This document shows positions 46,338 through 55,616 of a stretch of DNA of 64,000 bases, in pieces; positions within the stretch are counted from its first letter, which is position 1; each line of letters starts with the position of its first letter. The stretch is from Mycobacterium stomatepiae (lineage in GTDB: Bacteria > Actinomycetota > Actinomycetes > Mycobacteriales > Mycobacteriaceae). Where the stretch lies: NCBI RefSeq assembly GCF_010731715.1, contig NZ_AP022587.1, positions 2,480,001-2,544,000 on the forward strand, given 5' to 3'. The notes beneath the pieces were generated by a model. The model was given only the letters and a program-made list of their open reading frames with translations, searched no databases and had not been told where the DNA came from. Made by a program: the position numbers and the translations under genes.

Positions 46338-46603
46338 GCAGCGACCGCGTCTTTGCGGGGACGCCCGCGCGGGCGTTTGAAGCCCACGATCGCTCCCCGC
46401 TCGAATATCTCGCCGCCCCACACACCCCACGGATCGGCACGGTCCAGCGCCGCGGCCAGGCACTGACGCCGGACGGGGCAGTCCGTCCAGAGGGTCTTGG
46501 CGCGCTCCAGGTCCGCCGGGGTCTCGGCGAACCATAGGTCGGGATTGCCGGCGTGACACGGCAACGCCGGCTGCGGCTGTCTGGGGACTGTCTGTGCCGA
46601 CAT
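46334..46603 (-). CDS. whiB7: WhiB7 redox-responsive transcriptional regulator
   Basis: 89 residues from ATG 46603. The order of features is that of WhiB7: LPCHAGNPDLWFAE, the DCPVRRQC pair, the G(V/I)WGG turn (PWGVWGGE) and the C-terminal AT-hook KRPRGRPRKD. WhiB7 binds the primary sigma factor and activates intrinsic drug-resistance genes at AT-rich promoter elements. Oddity: Wbl proteins use four Cys as C..CxxC..C; here only three are present, because the first Cys of CxxC is Trp (AKTLWTDC; TGG codon where TGC is expected). This would impair or alter the 4Fe-4S cluster, unless it is a sequencing error. A long leader with a uORF and a terminator-like hairpin precedes it. Confidence 0.92.
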   Translation of the reverse strand: MSAQTVPRQPQPALPCHAGNPDLWFAETPADLERAKTLWTDCPVRRQCLAAALDRADPWGVWGGEIFERGAIVGFKRPRGRPRKDAVAA

Positions 46604-46665
46604 GTCCTGCTCACCTGCTTCCTGGTTGGGTTTCGGTGATCCGGACCAGGTTGCGGGTTGCCGAC

Positions 46666-46711
46666 CCAAAACTATGGCCACGGATCCTGGTGACTTCGGG
46701 TCCGTGGCCAT
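46666..46711 (-). terminator. Terminator-like attenuator hairpin in the whiB7 leader
   Basis: On the minus strand the arms ATGGCCACGGACCC (46711-46698) and GGATCCGTGGCCAT (46687-46674) can pair over a ten-base loop and are followed by AGTTTTGG (46673-46666). It sits about 20 bases after the stop of the uORF and 63 bases before the whiB7 start. This is the arrangement expected for ribosome-controlled transcription attenuation: blocked or stalled translation of the uORF would let RNA polymerase pass into whiB7. Confidence 0.72.
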
Positions 46712-46729
46712 GTGGTGAAAACGGGGCGG

Positions 46730-46873
46730 TTAGGTAAGACCCCAATCCACGGACGCGTGAGTCGCGGCGGCGGCGCGATGCTTAAGCGCAGCCGCCGGCG
46801 TAGCGGCGGCGTGGGAGGTCCACGCGGACAGCACCGCGCCGGCCACGGTTACCTCGAACGTGTCGTTGATCAT
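46730..46873 (-). CDS. whiB7 leader peptide (uORF)
   Basis: ATG 46873, preceded by GAGAGGAGG at good spacing, opens a 47-codon frame ending TAA 46730-46732. The peptide begins MINDTFEVTVAGAVLSAW and is rich in Ala/His/Thr. It lies within the whiB7 leader, upstream of the terminator-like hairpin. A whiB7 uORF is known in M. tuberculosis and M. smegmatis, where translation inhibitors acting on it induce whiB7; the regulatory role here is inferred from position. Confidence 0.75.
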   Translation of the reverse strand: MINDTFEVTVAGAVLSAWTSHAAATPAAALKHRAAAATHASVDWGLT

Positions 46874-46936
46874 CGTGGCCACCTCCTCTCACCTAGACGC
46901 GCGCCGGCCTTGCGCCGACAGCGGATTGCGTTTCCG

Positions 46937-46974
46937 AGAGTAGATGATAGCCGACGGTGCTGACAACCGATTTT
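46937..46974 (-). promoter_or_regulatory. Probable whiB7 autoregulatory promoter
   Basis: On the minus strand AAAATCGG (46974-46967), the AT-rich element recognised with WhiB7, is followed at once by a -35-like TTGTCA (46966-46961) and, 18 bases on, a -10-like TACTCT (46942-46937). This places a transcription start upstream of the uORF. The AT-rich element is well recognised; the exact -10 is a guess. The leader is therefore some 330 bases. Confidence 0.6.
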
Positions 46975-47014
46975 CTGACCTGCGCATTTGCAGCTCGAAC
47001 GACGCCGCACTCGG

Positions 47015-49144
47015 TCAGGAGCGGCCGCGCACCATGTCCAAAACGTCGGACCCGTACTGCTCGAGTTTGCGTGCGCCGATACCGGGGATCGCGATCAGGG
47101 CGGCTTCGTCGTCGGGCAGCAGCTCGGCGATCGCGATCAGGGTGTTGTCGGTGAAGACGACATACGCGGGCACCTTCTGCTCCTTGGCGACGTCCAACCG
47201 CCACTCCTTGAGTCGCAACAGCAATGCCTCGTCGATGTCCGCCGAGCACGTCTCGCAGCGCCGCAGCATGACGGCCGCCGGCGTAGTCAGGGTGTTGTTG
47301 CAGATCCGGCACCGCGAAGCACCTTGCTTGCGCCGGGATTTGCCCGGCGCCGGATCGGCGCGCGTCTGCGGCGCGATTCCGTTGAGAAACCGCGACGGCT
47401 TGCGGGTCTGCCGGCCGCCCGGGCTGCGCGACAGCGCCCAGCTGAGCGCCAAACGCACTCGCGCCCTGGTGATTCCGACATAAAGCAGGCGACGTTCCTC
47501 TTCGACCGGCTCGCTCTCGGCGCCGTGCGCCAAGGCGTGCGAGATCGGTAGAGTGCGGTCGGCCAATCCGACCAGGAACACCGCATCCCATTCCAGCCCC
47601 TTGGCGGCGTGCAACGACGCGAGGGTGACGCCCTGCACCACCGGTGGATGGCGCGCGTCGGCCCGGATCCGCAGCTCGGCCACCAGCCCCGGCAACTCCA
47701 GCTGCGGACGCTGCGCGACCTCGTCGTCCACCAGCTCGGCCAACGCCGTCAGCGCCTCCCAGCGCTCCCGGACCCGGGTGCCAACGGGTTCGGAGGCCGT
47801 GAGCCCCAGCGGCTCCAGCACCGCGCGGACCACGTCGGGCACGGGTCCCTCGGCGCCGCGCTCGGCCGCGCGATGCAGCGCCACCATCGCCTGCTTGATC
47901 TCCTGGCGGTTGAAGAAGCCCTCGCCGCCGCGAACCTGGTAGGCGATGCCCGCCTCGGTCAGGGCTTCCTCGTAGATCTCGGACTGCGCGTTGACGCGGT
48001 AGAGCACCGCGATTTCGGACGGCGCGGTACCGGATTCGATCAGCCCCGCGATCTCCTTCGCGACCGCGGCCGCCTCGACGGTTTCGTCGGGATGCTCGTG
48101 AAACGTCGGGGCCGGACCCGGCGCACGCTGCCCGGACAGCTGCAGCTTGCTGCCGGCGACCCGGCCGCGGGCCGCGGCGATCACCTGGTTGGCCAGCGAT
48201 ACGACCTGTGGAGTGGACCGGTAGTCGCGCTCCAGGCGCACCACCGTGGCGTCGGGAAACTGCCGCGAGAAGTCGAGCAGGAAGCGGGGCGAGGCGCCGG
48301 TGAACGAGTAGATGGTCTGGTTGGCATCGCCGACGACGGTCAGGTCGTCCCGGTCGCCCAGCCACGCCGACAGCACCCGCTGCTGCAGCGGGGTGACGTC
48401 CTGATACTCGTCGACGACGAAGCAGCGGTAGCGGTCGCGGAACTCCTCGGCGACCGCGGCGTCGTTCTCGATCGCGGCCGCGGTGTGCAGCAGCAGGTCG
48501 TCGAAGTCGAGCAGCGTCACCGATTCGTCGCGAACCTTGAGGGCCTCGTAGGCGGTGTAGACGTCGGAGACCTTCTTGGCGCCCAACGGGATGTCCCGCC
48601 CGGCCGCGGCGACCTCGGCCGGGTAGGCCTCGGGGCTGATCAGCGAGGCCTTGGCCCATTCAATCTCACCGGCCAGGTCGCGCACGTCGTCGGTGCTGAC
48701 GTTGAGCCGGATGCGGCCGGCCGCCCGGGCGACGACGGCAAACTTGGTGTCGAGCAGCTGCCAGCCGGTGTCACCGACCACTCGCGGCCAGAAATACCGC
48801 AACTGCCGGTGCGCGGCCGAGTGAAAGGTCAGCGCCTGCACGGCGCCGACGCCCGATCCGCTCTGCGTGTTCGCGTCCAGCGTCCGCAACCGGGACCGCA
48901 TCTCCCCGGCCGCGCGCTGGGTGAACGTGACCGCGAGCACCTGCCCGGCCGCGACATGGCCACTCGCCACCAACTGGGCGATGCGGTGCGTGATGGTGCG
49001 GGTCTTGCCCGTTCCGGCGCCCGCGAGCACGCAGACCGGTCCGCGCGGCGCCAGCACGGCCTCGCGCTGTTCGTCGTCCAGTCCGGCGGTCAGTGGGTCG
49101 GCGACCATCGGCATGCCGTCCATCTTGGCAGCGGTCGCCGACAA
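47015..49144 (-). CDS. uvrD2: ATP-dependent DNA helicase UvrD2
   Basis: About 709 residues; SF1A helicase. Motif [17 protein letters not shown], motif Ia [14 protein letters not shown], motif [14 protein letters not shown], motif [17 protein letters not shown], motif [20 protein letters not shown] tetracysteine zinc element (CRICNNT...CETC) and a C-terminal HRDC domain ([23 protein letters not shown]) are diagnostic of mycobacterial UvrD2, which is essential for growth in M. tuberculosis. The start is ATG 49144, with in-frame ATGs shortly after. It is divergent from the mycoredoxin gene. Confidence 0.95.
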   Translation of the reverse strand: MSATAAKMDGMPMVADPLTAGLDDEQREAVLAPRGPVCVLAGAGTGKTRTITHRIAQLVASGHVAAGQVLAVTFTQRAAGEMRSRLRTLDANTQSGSGVGAVQALTFHSAAHRQLRYFWPRVVGDTGWQLLDTKFAVVARAAGRIRLNVSTDDVRDLAGEIEWAKASLISPEAYPAEVAAAGRDIPLGAKKVSDVYTAYEALKVRDESVTLLDFDDLLLHTAAAIENDAAVAEEFRDRYRCFVVDEYQDVTPLQQRVLSAWLGDRDDLTVVGDANQTIYSFTGASPRFLLDFSRQFPDATVVRLERDYRSTPQVVSLANQVIAAARGRVAGSKLQLSGQRAPGPAPTFHEHPDETVEAAAVAKEIAGLIESGTAPSEIAVLYRVNAQSEIYEEALTEAGIAYQVRGGEGFFNRQEIKQAMVALHRAAERGAEGPVPDVVRAVLEPLGLTASEPVGTRVRERWEALTALAELVDDEVAQRPQLELPGLVAELRIRADARHPPVVQGVTLASLHAAKGLEWDAVFLVGLADRTLPISHALAHGAESEPVEEERRLLYVGITRARVRLALSWALSRSPGGRQTRKPSRFLNGIAPQTRADPAPGKSRRKQGASRCRICNNTLTTPAAVMLRRCETCSADIDEALLLRLKEWRLDVAKEQKVPAYVVFTDNTLIAIAELLPDDEAALIAIPGIGARKLEQYGSDVLDMVRGRS

Positions 49145-49230
49145 ACCGGGTGTTTCGCCACGCCGAACGCGCCCACCTCCTCAGCGCCCGCCGCGCGGAA
49201 CGCATCGTCGGCGGGCTACGTTATTCGGTT

Positions 49231-49485
49231 ATGAGCAACGCTCCGATTACCGTTTACACGACGTCATGGTGTGGGTACTGCCATCGGCTCATGACCGTGC
49301 TCAAGTCCAACGGAATCCCCTACGTGACGGTCGACATCGAAGCCGACCCGGCGGCCGCGGAATTCGTCGGTTCGGTCAACGGTGGCAACCGGACGGTGCC
49401 GACGGTGAAGTTCGCGGACGGGTCGACGCTGACCAACCCGAGTGCTGCCGAGGTGAAAGCGAAGCTGGCTCAGGTCGCCGGCTAA
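49231..49485 (+). CDS. mrx1: Mycoredoxin (glutaredoxin-like, Rv3198A-like)
   Basis: 84 residues from ATG 49231. Thioredoxin fold with active site SWCGYCHRL, cis-Pro motif TVPTVKF and DGSTLTNPS. Mycoredoxin-1 reduces mycothiol mixed disulfides using mycothiol as electron donor. It is divergent from uvrD2, as in M. tuberculosis from memory. A longer frame from 49093 exists but has no support. Confidence 0.93.
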   Translation: MSNAPITVYTTSWCGYCHRLMTVLKSNGIPYVTVDIEADPAAAEFVGSVNGGNRTVPTVKFADGSTLTNPSAAEVKAKLAQVAG

Positions 49486-49548
49486 GCGCTCGAGCTGAAC
49501 CCGCGCACTCGGCCAAAGTATCCCGTAGGGCGCCTTACGATACGAACT

Positions 49549-50211
49549 ATGGCGCCGAGTCTGCGTTCGCGGCAGGACAGTCCAATTCGCAAATTCTGGC
49601 CCGCCGCGATGGCCTGCTGCGCGGTGATGCTGCTGTCGGCTTGCTCGCATTCGAGCACTCCGGCCACGTCACACCCCACCGTCACACATGTCGACGACAT
49701 GATCGTCGACCTCGATGATGTCCGGCGCATCGCCAAAGCCGACGACCTCGCGCGCGCCGAGGCGGACCTGAACAAGCCGGCCCCGTCGGACGCCAATGCT
49801 CCGGGACCGTGCCGGGCGGTGGGACACAACGACCTCACCTTCGGCAGCGCCTGGACAGAGTTTCGTGCCGCGGGATATCACGGCGTCACCGACGACATCC
49901 AGCCGTTGGGCAGGGCCATGATCAATGGCGTCACCCAGGCGGTGGCGCGCTACGCGAATCCCGAAGCGGCACAAGGCGCATTCCATCAGCTGGAGTCGTC
50001 GCTGCACGCGTGCGTGGATCTGCACGATCCCAACTTCAGCTTCAATCTCGACAGCCCGGATCCGTCGACGCTGAGGATCGGCGCCCACCAGTGGAGCCAT
50101 CTGTACCGAACCAAGTCCGCCTATGTGGTGTCGGTCGGCGTGGTGGGACTGGAGTCCGCGGATCAGATCGCGAATTCCGTCCTGCAGATGATCACCGACC
50201 GCATCGGCTAG
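49549..50211 (+). CDS. Sensor-domain lipoprotein (PknH-like extracellular fold)
   Basis: 220 residues with signal AAMACCAVMLLSACSHSS (lipobox LSAC). The mature domain has the PknH-type sensor pattern: GPCRAVGHNDLTFGSAW, NGVTQAVARYANPEAAQGAF, HACVDLHDPNFSF and TKSAYVVSVGVVGLESADQIANSVLQ, including a likely disulfide pair. Such proteins are common in mycobacterial envelopes and presumably bind small ligands. It lies between mycoredoxin and the convergent nudC gene. Confidence 0.82.
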   Translation: MAPSLRSRQDSPIRKFWPAAMACCAVMLLSACSHSSTPATSHPTVTHVDDMIVDLDDVRRIAKADDLARAEADLNKPAPSDANAPGPCRAVGHNDLTFGSAWTEFRAAGYHGVTDDIQPLGRAMINGVTQAVARYANPEAAQGAFHQLESSLHACVDLHDPNFSFNLDSPDPSTLRIGAHQWSHLYRTKSAYVVSVGVVGLESADQIANSVLQMITDRIG

Positions 50212-50215
50212 CGCC

Positions 50216-51139
50216 TCAGTCCAGCTCTGCCCAGGACTCGATGATCACGCGTGCGATCGAAATCGAGCCGGGCAGAAGCAGTTTCGACTCCGACGAACTG
50301 CTCCAATCACCGACGGCGAGCGCCGCGCGTACCTCGTCGCGGGTGAACCAGGCCGCCTCGGCGATCTCACCGTCGTTGAACGAGAACTCCTCGTCGGGGT
50401 CGCCCAGCGCGTGGAAACCGACCATCAGCGAACGCGGGAAGGGCCACGGCTGGCTGCCCAGGTAGCGAACGTCGGTGACGTTCAGGCCGATTTCCTCGCG
50501 GATCTCGCGGACCACACAGACCTCGAAAGACTCTCCGGCTTCGACGAATCCGGCCAGCAGCGAGAACATGCGCTCGGGCCACACCGCCTGGCGCGCCAGC
50601 ACCGCACGGTCGCCGCCATCGTGCACCAGGCAGATGACCGCCGGATCGATGCGCGGGAACTCCTCATGCCCGGTGACCGGGTTGACCCGCGACCAGCCCG
50701 CGCGCGCCAGTTTCGTCGGGGAGCCGTCCACCGCGCTGAATCGCGCGCTGTCATGCCAATTCAGCAGCGCAACGGCCGACGACACCAGTTGGCTGCTGGT
50801 GTCGTCGAAGATCGGGCCGAGACTGCGCAAGTTCACCACCTCGGTTTGGACGTCGGGATCCTCGGGTGCCTGCAGCGCTCCCCGGATGGCCCAGACGTGC
50901 TGGTCGTTCTCGATGCGGCCGAGGAATACCGCGTCGTGGGTGGGCTTTTCGCCCAGTTCGGCCGCCTTGCCGAGCACCACCCGGCCGTTGGCGACCAGCA
51001 CCTGATTGCGCGAATCTACCCGCAGGAGCGCCGCATCCGCCCACCCGACAGTGGCCGCGTCGACGTCGGTGCGCAGTTGGTCGGCTCGGTCGGCGCCGAC
51101 GCGCGAGAGCAACGGAACACTGCGCAGCTGAAAGTCCAC
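50216..51139 (-). CDS. nudC: NAD+ diphosphatase NudC
   Basis: 307 residues from GTG 51139. The Nudix box is intact (GFVEAGESFEVCVVREIREEIGL), and the NudC-specific SQPWPFPRSLM lies after it. The family hydrolyses NADH/NAD+ to NMN and AMP and removes NAD caps from RNA; mycobacterial NudC also affects isoniazid and ethionamide susceptibility through drug-NAD adduct hydrolysis. Its start overlaps the channel gene stop by one base (TAGTG), so the two are coupled. Confidence 0.93.
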   Translation of the reverse strand: MDFQLRSVPLLSRVGADRADQLRTDVDAATVGWADAALLRVDSRNQVLVANGRVVLGKAAELGEKPTHDAVFLGRIENDQHVWAIRGALQAPEDPDVQTEVVNLRSLGPIFDDTSSQLVSSAVALLNWHDSARFSAVDGSPTKLARAGWSRVNPVTGHEEFPRIDPAVICLVHDGGDRAVLARQAVWPERMFSLLAGFVEAGESFEVCVVREIREEIGLNVTDVRYLGSQPWPFPRSLMVGFHALGDPDEEFSFNDGEIAEAAWFTRDEVRAALAVGDWSSSSESKLLLPGSISIARVIIESWAELD

Positions 51140-52209
51140 TAGTGTCCCGCATCCCGGATGTAGAGCAGCCGGTCGGTGGCCTCGATGGCGTCCACTTCGG
51201 GTGCGCCGATGCGGATCAGGTATCCGTCACGCACCACGCCCAGCACGATGTCGCGTAGGTGCCGCGGCGATCCGCCGACTTCGCTCGGCTCCACTTCGCG
51301 TTCGGCGATGGCCAACCCGGCATCCGGGGTCAGCAGGTCCTCGATCATCTCCACGACGCTGGGTGTGGTGGTGGCAAGACCGAGCAACCGGCCCGCGGTT
51401 TCCGAGGAGACCACCACCGAGTCCGCGCCCGATTGCTGCAGCAGGTGCGAATTCTCGGCCTCCCGGATCGCGGCCACGATTCTCGCCGTGGGCGCGATCT
51501 CTCGCGCGGTCAGCGTGACCAGCACGGCGGTGTCGTCACGGTTGGTGGCAACGATGATTGACGACGCTTGCTGCGCCCCGGCCAGCCGCAGTACGTCGGA
51601 CTTGGTGCCGTCGCCGTGCACGGTGACCAGGCCGGCGGTGGCGGCGTGCTCGAGGGCGCCGCGGTCGGTGTCGACGACGACGATCTCGCCCTGGGCGGCT
51701 TCGTCGCTGACCCGCGCGGCGACGGCACGTTTGCCCTTGGTGCCGTACCCGATCACGATGGTGTGGTTACGCACTCTGTTCCTCCAACGCTGAATTTTCC
51801 ATCCCTGCCGGGACCGCTCCGAGAGCACCTCGAGCGTCGTTCCGACCAACACGACCAGGAACGCGATCCGCAGCGGTGTGAAGACGACGGTGTTGACCAG
51901 GCGTGCGGTTTCGGTGTACGGCGTGATGTCGCCGTAACCGGTCGTCGACAGCGACACCGCCGAGAAATAAAGGCAATCCAGAAACGTCAGCCGATCGCCG
52001 CGCACGTCGCGGTAACCATTGCGATCCAGGTAGACGACGAGGGCGGCACCGAACAAGACCAGCAGCGCGATGACCAGCCGCCGGGTGATGACGCGAGCGG
52101 GGCTGCCGTGGTCTTCGGGGATGCGCAACACTCCGACCAGCGAATGACCGGGCTGGGTGGTCAGTCTCTCGTCGAGACCCGGCAGCCGTCGCAACCTACC
52201 TTTGGGCAC
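51139..52209 (-). CDS. Potassium channel with TrkA/RCK domain (Rv3200c-like)
   Basis: 356 residues from GTG 52209, chosen to give the family start (PKGRLRRLPGLDERL). Two transmembrane helices flank the selectivity filter STTGYGDITPY, followed by an RCK domain with a Rossmann strand TIVIGYGTKGKRAVA and a TrkA-C-like tail. Homologues gate K+ flux by ligand or nucleotide binding to the RCK ring. It is the upstream partner of nudC. The longer frame to 52779 overlaps nothing meaningful. Confidence 0.9.
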   Translation of the reverse strand: MPKGRLRRLPGLDERLTTQPGHSLVGVLRIPEDHGSPARVITRRLVIALLVLFGAALVVYLDRNGYRDVRGDRLTFLDCLYFSAVSLSTTGYGDITPYTETARLVNTVVFTPLRIAFLVVLVGTTLEVLSERSRQGWKIQRWRNRVRNHTIVIGYGTKGKRAVAARVSDEAAQGEIVVVDTDRGALEHAATAGLVTVHGDGTKSDVLRLAGAQQASSIIVATNRDDTAVLVTLTAREIAPTARIVAAIREAENSHLLQQSGADSVVVSSETAGRLLGLATTTPSVVEMIEDLLTPDAGLAIAEREVEPSEVGGSPRHLRDIVLGVVRDGYLIRIGAPEVDAIEATDRLLYIRDAGH

Positions 52210-52340
52210 AGCGGTCCGTCGTTGGCCGGACAACACCGCACGCCACACGCACGACTCAAATGTAACCACGATCGCCGGTCGGCAGACACTTGATCGCCTC
52301 AGACGGCGACATCGCGCTCGCCGGCGACATCGGTCTGGGG

Positions 52341-55300
52341 CTACGGCCCGCTCGCCGAGGCCAGCCCCGCCAGCTCGCCGGGATCGGGCAGTTCGTCGGG
52401 GACGACGGTGACACCGGTACGCACGTAATGGAACGCGGTCCGCACCGAGGACTCCGGGCAGCCGGACAACGCAGCCCAGGCCAACCGGTAGACGGCGAGC
52501 TGGACCGCGGCCTGACGCATCGCCTCGGCACCGCGCGGAGGTTCGCCCGTCTTCCAGTCCACCACCGTGGCGCCGCCGTCGGGTTCGGCGAAAACGGCGT
52601 CGATGCGTCCGCGCACCACGGTGTCGCCGATCGGCATCTCGAACGGAACCTCGACGGCAATCGGTGTGCGGGCCGCCCACCGCGATCGGGTGAATGCCTG
52701 CTGCAGCGCGGCCAATTCTTCGGTGTGGCCGAGATCGGCGTCCGCCGCACCCGGCAGATCGCCGAGGTCGAACAGCCACTCGGTTCCGTAGAACTGCTGC
52801 ACCCAGGAGTGAAAAGCATTGCCCGGCAATGCATGTGGATCCGGGCGGGTCGGCAGGCGATGCGCCAGCCGCTGCATCGCACCGTCGGGATCGCGGGCCA
52901 GGTCCACCAGGCCGCTGACCGACAGCTGGCTGGGCAGCGCGTGGGCGACCCGCCGTTCGGCGCGAGCGCGCTCGGCCAGCAACGCGTCGACGTCAGCCGC
53001 CCAGCCGTCGACGTCGGCACACTGTCGCGTCGCGTCCGCGGCCATCGCTGCGGCCACCAACGCCGCGCCGCGTTCGACGTCGGGACGGCGCCGGGCCAGC
53101 GGATCGGCCGGCCAGATCGCCTCGATCACATTGTCGCGCATCGGGTTTCGATCGCCGTCGGCGGGCGCCGGAGCCCACTGCTCCACCACCCCGCAGGGAT
53201 CGTCGGCCGCGGCCGAGCGGTCGATGACGTCCTTGAGTTCGCACAGAAAGTCCGACGGCCCGCGCGGTTTGATCCCGGTCGGGCCCCAGTGATGACCGGA
53301 GACCAGCAGCGTGTCCTCGGCCCGGGTGATCGCGACATAGAGCAGGCGGCGCTCTTCGTCGAGGCGCCGCTGATCGAGCTGGCGGCGATGCTCGGAGATC
53401 TTGTCCGACAACTGCTTTCGGTTGGTGACGTCCGAAAGGTCCAGCACCGGGATGCCTGGCGAGCCCGCTGCTGCGCGATCCCCGCGCAGCAGCGGTGGCA
53501 GCTCGGCGGCGTCGGTGAGCCAGCTGCTGCGCGACGCGTTCGACGGGAATGTTCCGCCGGACAGGTGGGCCACCGCGACGACTTCCCATTCCAGCCCCTT
53601 CGCGGAGTGCACGGTGAGCACCTGGACCCGGTCCCGCGCGACCGTCAGCGGCGCGGGCGCCAAGCCGTTTTCGACGACCTCGGCGGCGTCCAGGTAGGCC
53701 AGCAGCCCCAGCACCGACGCCGCGGCGGACACGTCGGTCGCGCTGGTTCGCTCGGCGTATCCGGCGACCACGTCGGCGAAGGCGTCGAGGTGTTCGGCGC
53801 CGGCCCAGCCGCGATGGCCCACGGCCGCGCGGACTTCGCAGTCCACACCCAACGTGCGTCGCACCTCGGCGACCAGGTCGGGCAGCGAATGATCGAGATG
53901 CGCACGCAGGGTGTTCAGCTCGGCGGCCAGCGTGGTGATGCGTTGATATCCCGCCTCCGAATACGAGCCGGACGCGCCGGGATCACCGATCGCGTCGGCC
54001 AGGCACGCGGTGTCGGCTTCGATGCTGGAGGGACCGGCCGCCCTCGCGATCGACTGGGCCGAGGACGCGTCGGCGTGGCGCCCCGGACCGAGGGACGCTG
54101 CGCGCCGCCAGAGCGCGGCGATATCGCGGCCGCCCAGCCGCCAGCGTGGCCCGGTCAGCACCCGCATCGCCGCCGCGCCGGCCGTGGGGTCGGCGACCAG
54201 GCGCAGCATCGCCACCAGTTCGGCCACCTCCGGGATGGACAACAGGCCGGCCAACCCGACGACCTCGACCGGGATCCCGCGGGCGCGCAGCGCATCGGCG
54301 ACGGGTGCGGCATCGGCGTTGCGGCGCACCAGCACCGCGGCGGTCGGCGGGCTAGTGCCGTCGGCGCGGGCCCGCTGGTAGTGCTCGTGCAGGTGGTCGG
54401 CGATCCACTCGCGCTCGGCCTGCGCATCTGCCAGCAGCGCGGCACGCACGGTGCCGGGCGGGGCTTCCGGGCGTGGCCGAAGGGCGTGCACGGCCACCGA
54501 TCGGCGCCGCGCCTCCGCCGAAATGGCGTTGGCGATGTGCAGCGTGCTCGGCGGGTTGCGCCAGCTGGTCCGCAGCTCCAGCACCGGCGCTGCAGTGCCG
54601 TCTGACCGCGGGAAGTCGGTGGTGAACCGGGGCAGATTGGTTGCCGAAGCGCCGCGCCAGCCGTAGATCGACTGAATCGGATCGCCGACGGCCGTGAGCG
54701 CCAACTCATCGTCGACACCGCCGCCGAACAGGGCCGACAACGCGACACGCTGGGCGTGGCCGGTGTCCTGGTACTCGTCGAGCAGGACCACCCGGTAGCG
54801 GTTGCGCACGTCCTCCCCGACCTGCGGGAAGTTCGCGGCAAGCCTTGCCGCCGAGGCCATTTGCACGCCGAAGTCCATGACCTTCGAGCTGTGCATCCGG
54901 TCCCGCAATGCGTCGAGCAGCGCCACGAGCTCGGTGCGCTCGGTCTGAGCGGCCAGCAGGCGCAGCAACCATTGGCTCGGTCCGCGGTCGCGTTGGTACG
55001 GGCCGGCGGGCAGAGTGTGGATCAGCCGCTCCAACTCCAGGTGGGTGTCGCGGAGTTGACCGGTGTCGACGAGGTGCTCGGTGAGCTGGCCCCACAGTCG
55101 CAACACCATCGAGGTGACCGCGGCCGGCGTCTTGTCGGTGCCCAGCTGCCCGTCGTAGCCGTTGACGACGTCGAAGGCCAGCTGCCACAACTCGGTCTCG
55201 CTGAGCAAACGGGCATCCGGTTCGATCGGCAACAGCAGCCCATAGTCACGCAGCAGCGAGCCGGCGAACGCGTGATAAGTGCTGACCGCCGGGGCGCCCG

Positions 55301-55616
55301 CCGATTCGGCCGTCGCCGGGCCGGCCGTGTCCAAGCCGATACCCGCCAACCGGGCCAGCCGGGAGCGGACCCGGCGTAGCAACTGCCCGGCGGCCTTGCG
55401 GGTGAACGTCAGTCCCAGCACCTGGCCGGGCTCGGCGTACCCGTTGGCGATCAGCCACACCACCCGCGCGGCCATCGTCTCGGTCTTGCCCGCGCCGGCT
55501 CCCGCGATCACGACGAGCGGGCCCGGCGGCGCGGCGATCACGGCCGCCTGTTCGGCGGTGGGCGGGAAAAGACCAAGCGCACAGGCTAATTCGTCCGGGC
55601 TGTAGCGCGGGGTCAT
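52341..55616 (-). CDS. adnB: AdnB subunit of the AdnAB helicase-nuclease
   Basis: 1,091 residues from ATG 55616. Intact UvrD-type motor: IAGAGAGKTETMAARV (motif I), GLTFTRKAAGQLLRRV, VLLDEYQDTGHAQ (motif II), GDPIQSIYGWRGA (motif III), LLYVAITRAEDTLLV (motif VI). The C-terminal RecB-type nuclease has VVDWKTGEPP and AVQLAVYRLAWA. AdnAB is the mycobacterial end-resecting motor-nuclease that replaces RecBCD in recombination. It overlaps adnA by ATGA (55613-55616), enforcing paired translation. Confidence 0.95.
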   Translation of the reverse strand: MTPRYSPDELACALGLFPPTAEQAAVIAAPPGPLVVIAGAGAGKTETMAARVVWLIANGYAEPGQVLGLTFTRKAAGQLLRRVRSRLARLAGIGLDTAGPATAESAGAPAVSTYHAFAGSLLRDYGLLLPIEPDARLLSETELWQLAFDVVNGYDGQLGTDKTPAAVTSMVLRLWGQLTEHLVDTGQLRDTHLELERLIHTLPAGPYQRDRGPSQWLLRLLAAQTERTELVALLDALRDRMHSSKVMDFGVQMASAARLAANFPQVGEDVRNRYRVVLLDEYQDTGHAQRVALSALFGGGVDDELALTAVGDPIQSIYGWRGASATNLPRFTTDFPRSDGTAAPVLELRTSWRNPPSTLHIANAISAEARRRSVAVHALRPRPEAPPGTVRAALLADAQAEREWIADHLHEHYQRARADGTSPPTAAVLVRRNADAAPVADALRARGIPVEVVGLAGLLSIPEVAELVAMLRLVADPTAGAAAMRVLTGPRWRLGGRDIAALWRRAASLGPGRHADASSAQSIARAAGPSSIEADTACLADAIGDPGASGSYSEAGYQRITTLAAELNTLRAHLDHSLPDLVAEVRRTLGVDCEVRAAVGHRGWAGAEHLDAFADVVAGYAERTSATDVSAAASVLGLLAYLDAAEVVENGLAPAPLTVARDRVQVLTVHSAKGLEWEVVAVAHLSGGTFPSNASRSSWLTDAAELPPLLRGDRAAAGSPGIPVLDLSDVTNRKQLSDKISEHRRQLDQRRLDEERRLLYVAITRAEDTLLVSGHHWGPTGIKPRGPSDFLCELKDVIDRSAAADDPCGVVEQWAPAPADGDRNPMRDNVIEAIWPADPLARRRPDVERGAALVAAAMAADATRQCADVDGWAADVDALLAERARAERRVAHALPSQLSVSGLVDLARDPDGAMQRLAHRLPTRPDPHALPGNAFHSWVQQFYGTEWLFDLGDLPGAADADLGHTEELAALQQAFTRSRWAARTPIAVEVPFEMPIGDTVVRGRIDAVFAEPDGGATVVDWKTGEPPRGAEAMRQAAVQLAVYRLAWAALSGCPESSVRTAFHYVRTGVTVVPDELPDPGELAGLASASGP

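Noticed and set aside
44964..46559. 531-codon minus frame opposite the ABC1 kinase
   Set aside because: The plus frame has all ADCK/UbiB catalytic motifs; the minus frame is His/Asp/Arg-biased shadow text.
46334..46711. Longer WhiB7 frame starting at ATG 46711
   Set aside because: That ATG lies inside the attenuator hairpin and the added 36 residues are unlike WhiB7; ATG 46603 gives the family start.
46893..48659. 588-codon minus frame overlapping uvrD2
   Set aside because: Alternate frame of uvrD2 with Gly/Arg-rich composition and no motifs.
52290..54605. 771-codon plus frame opposite adnB
   Set aside because: adnB helicase and nuclease motifs occupy the minus strand; the plus frame has none.
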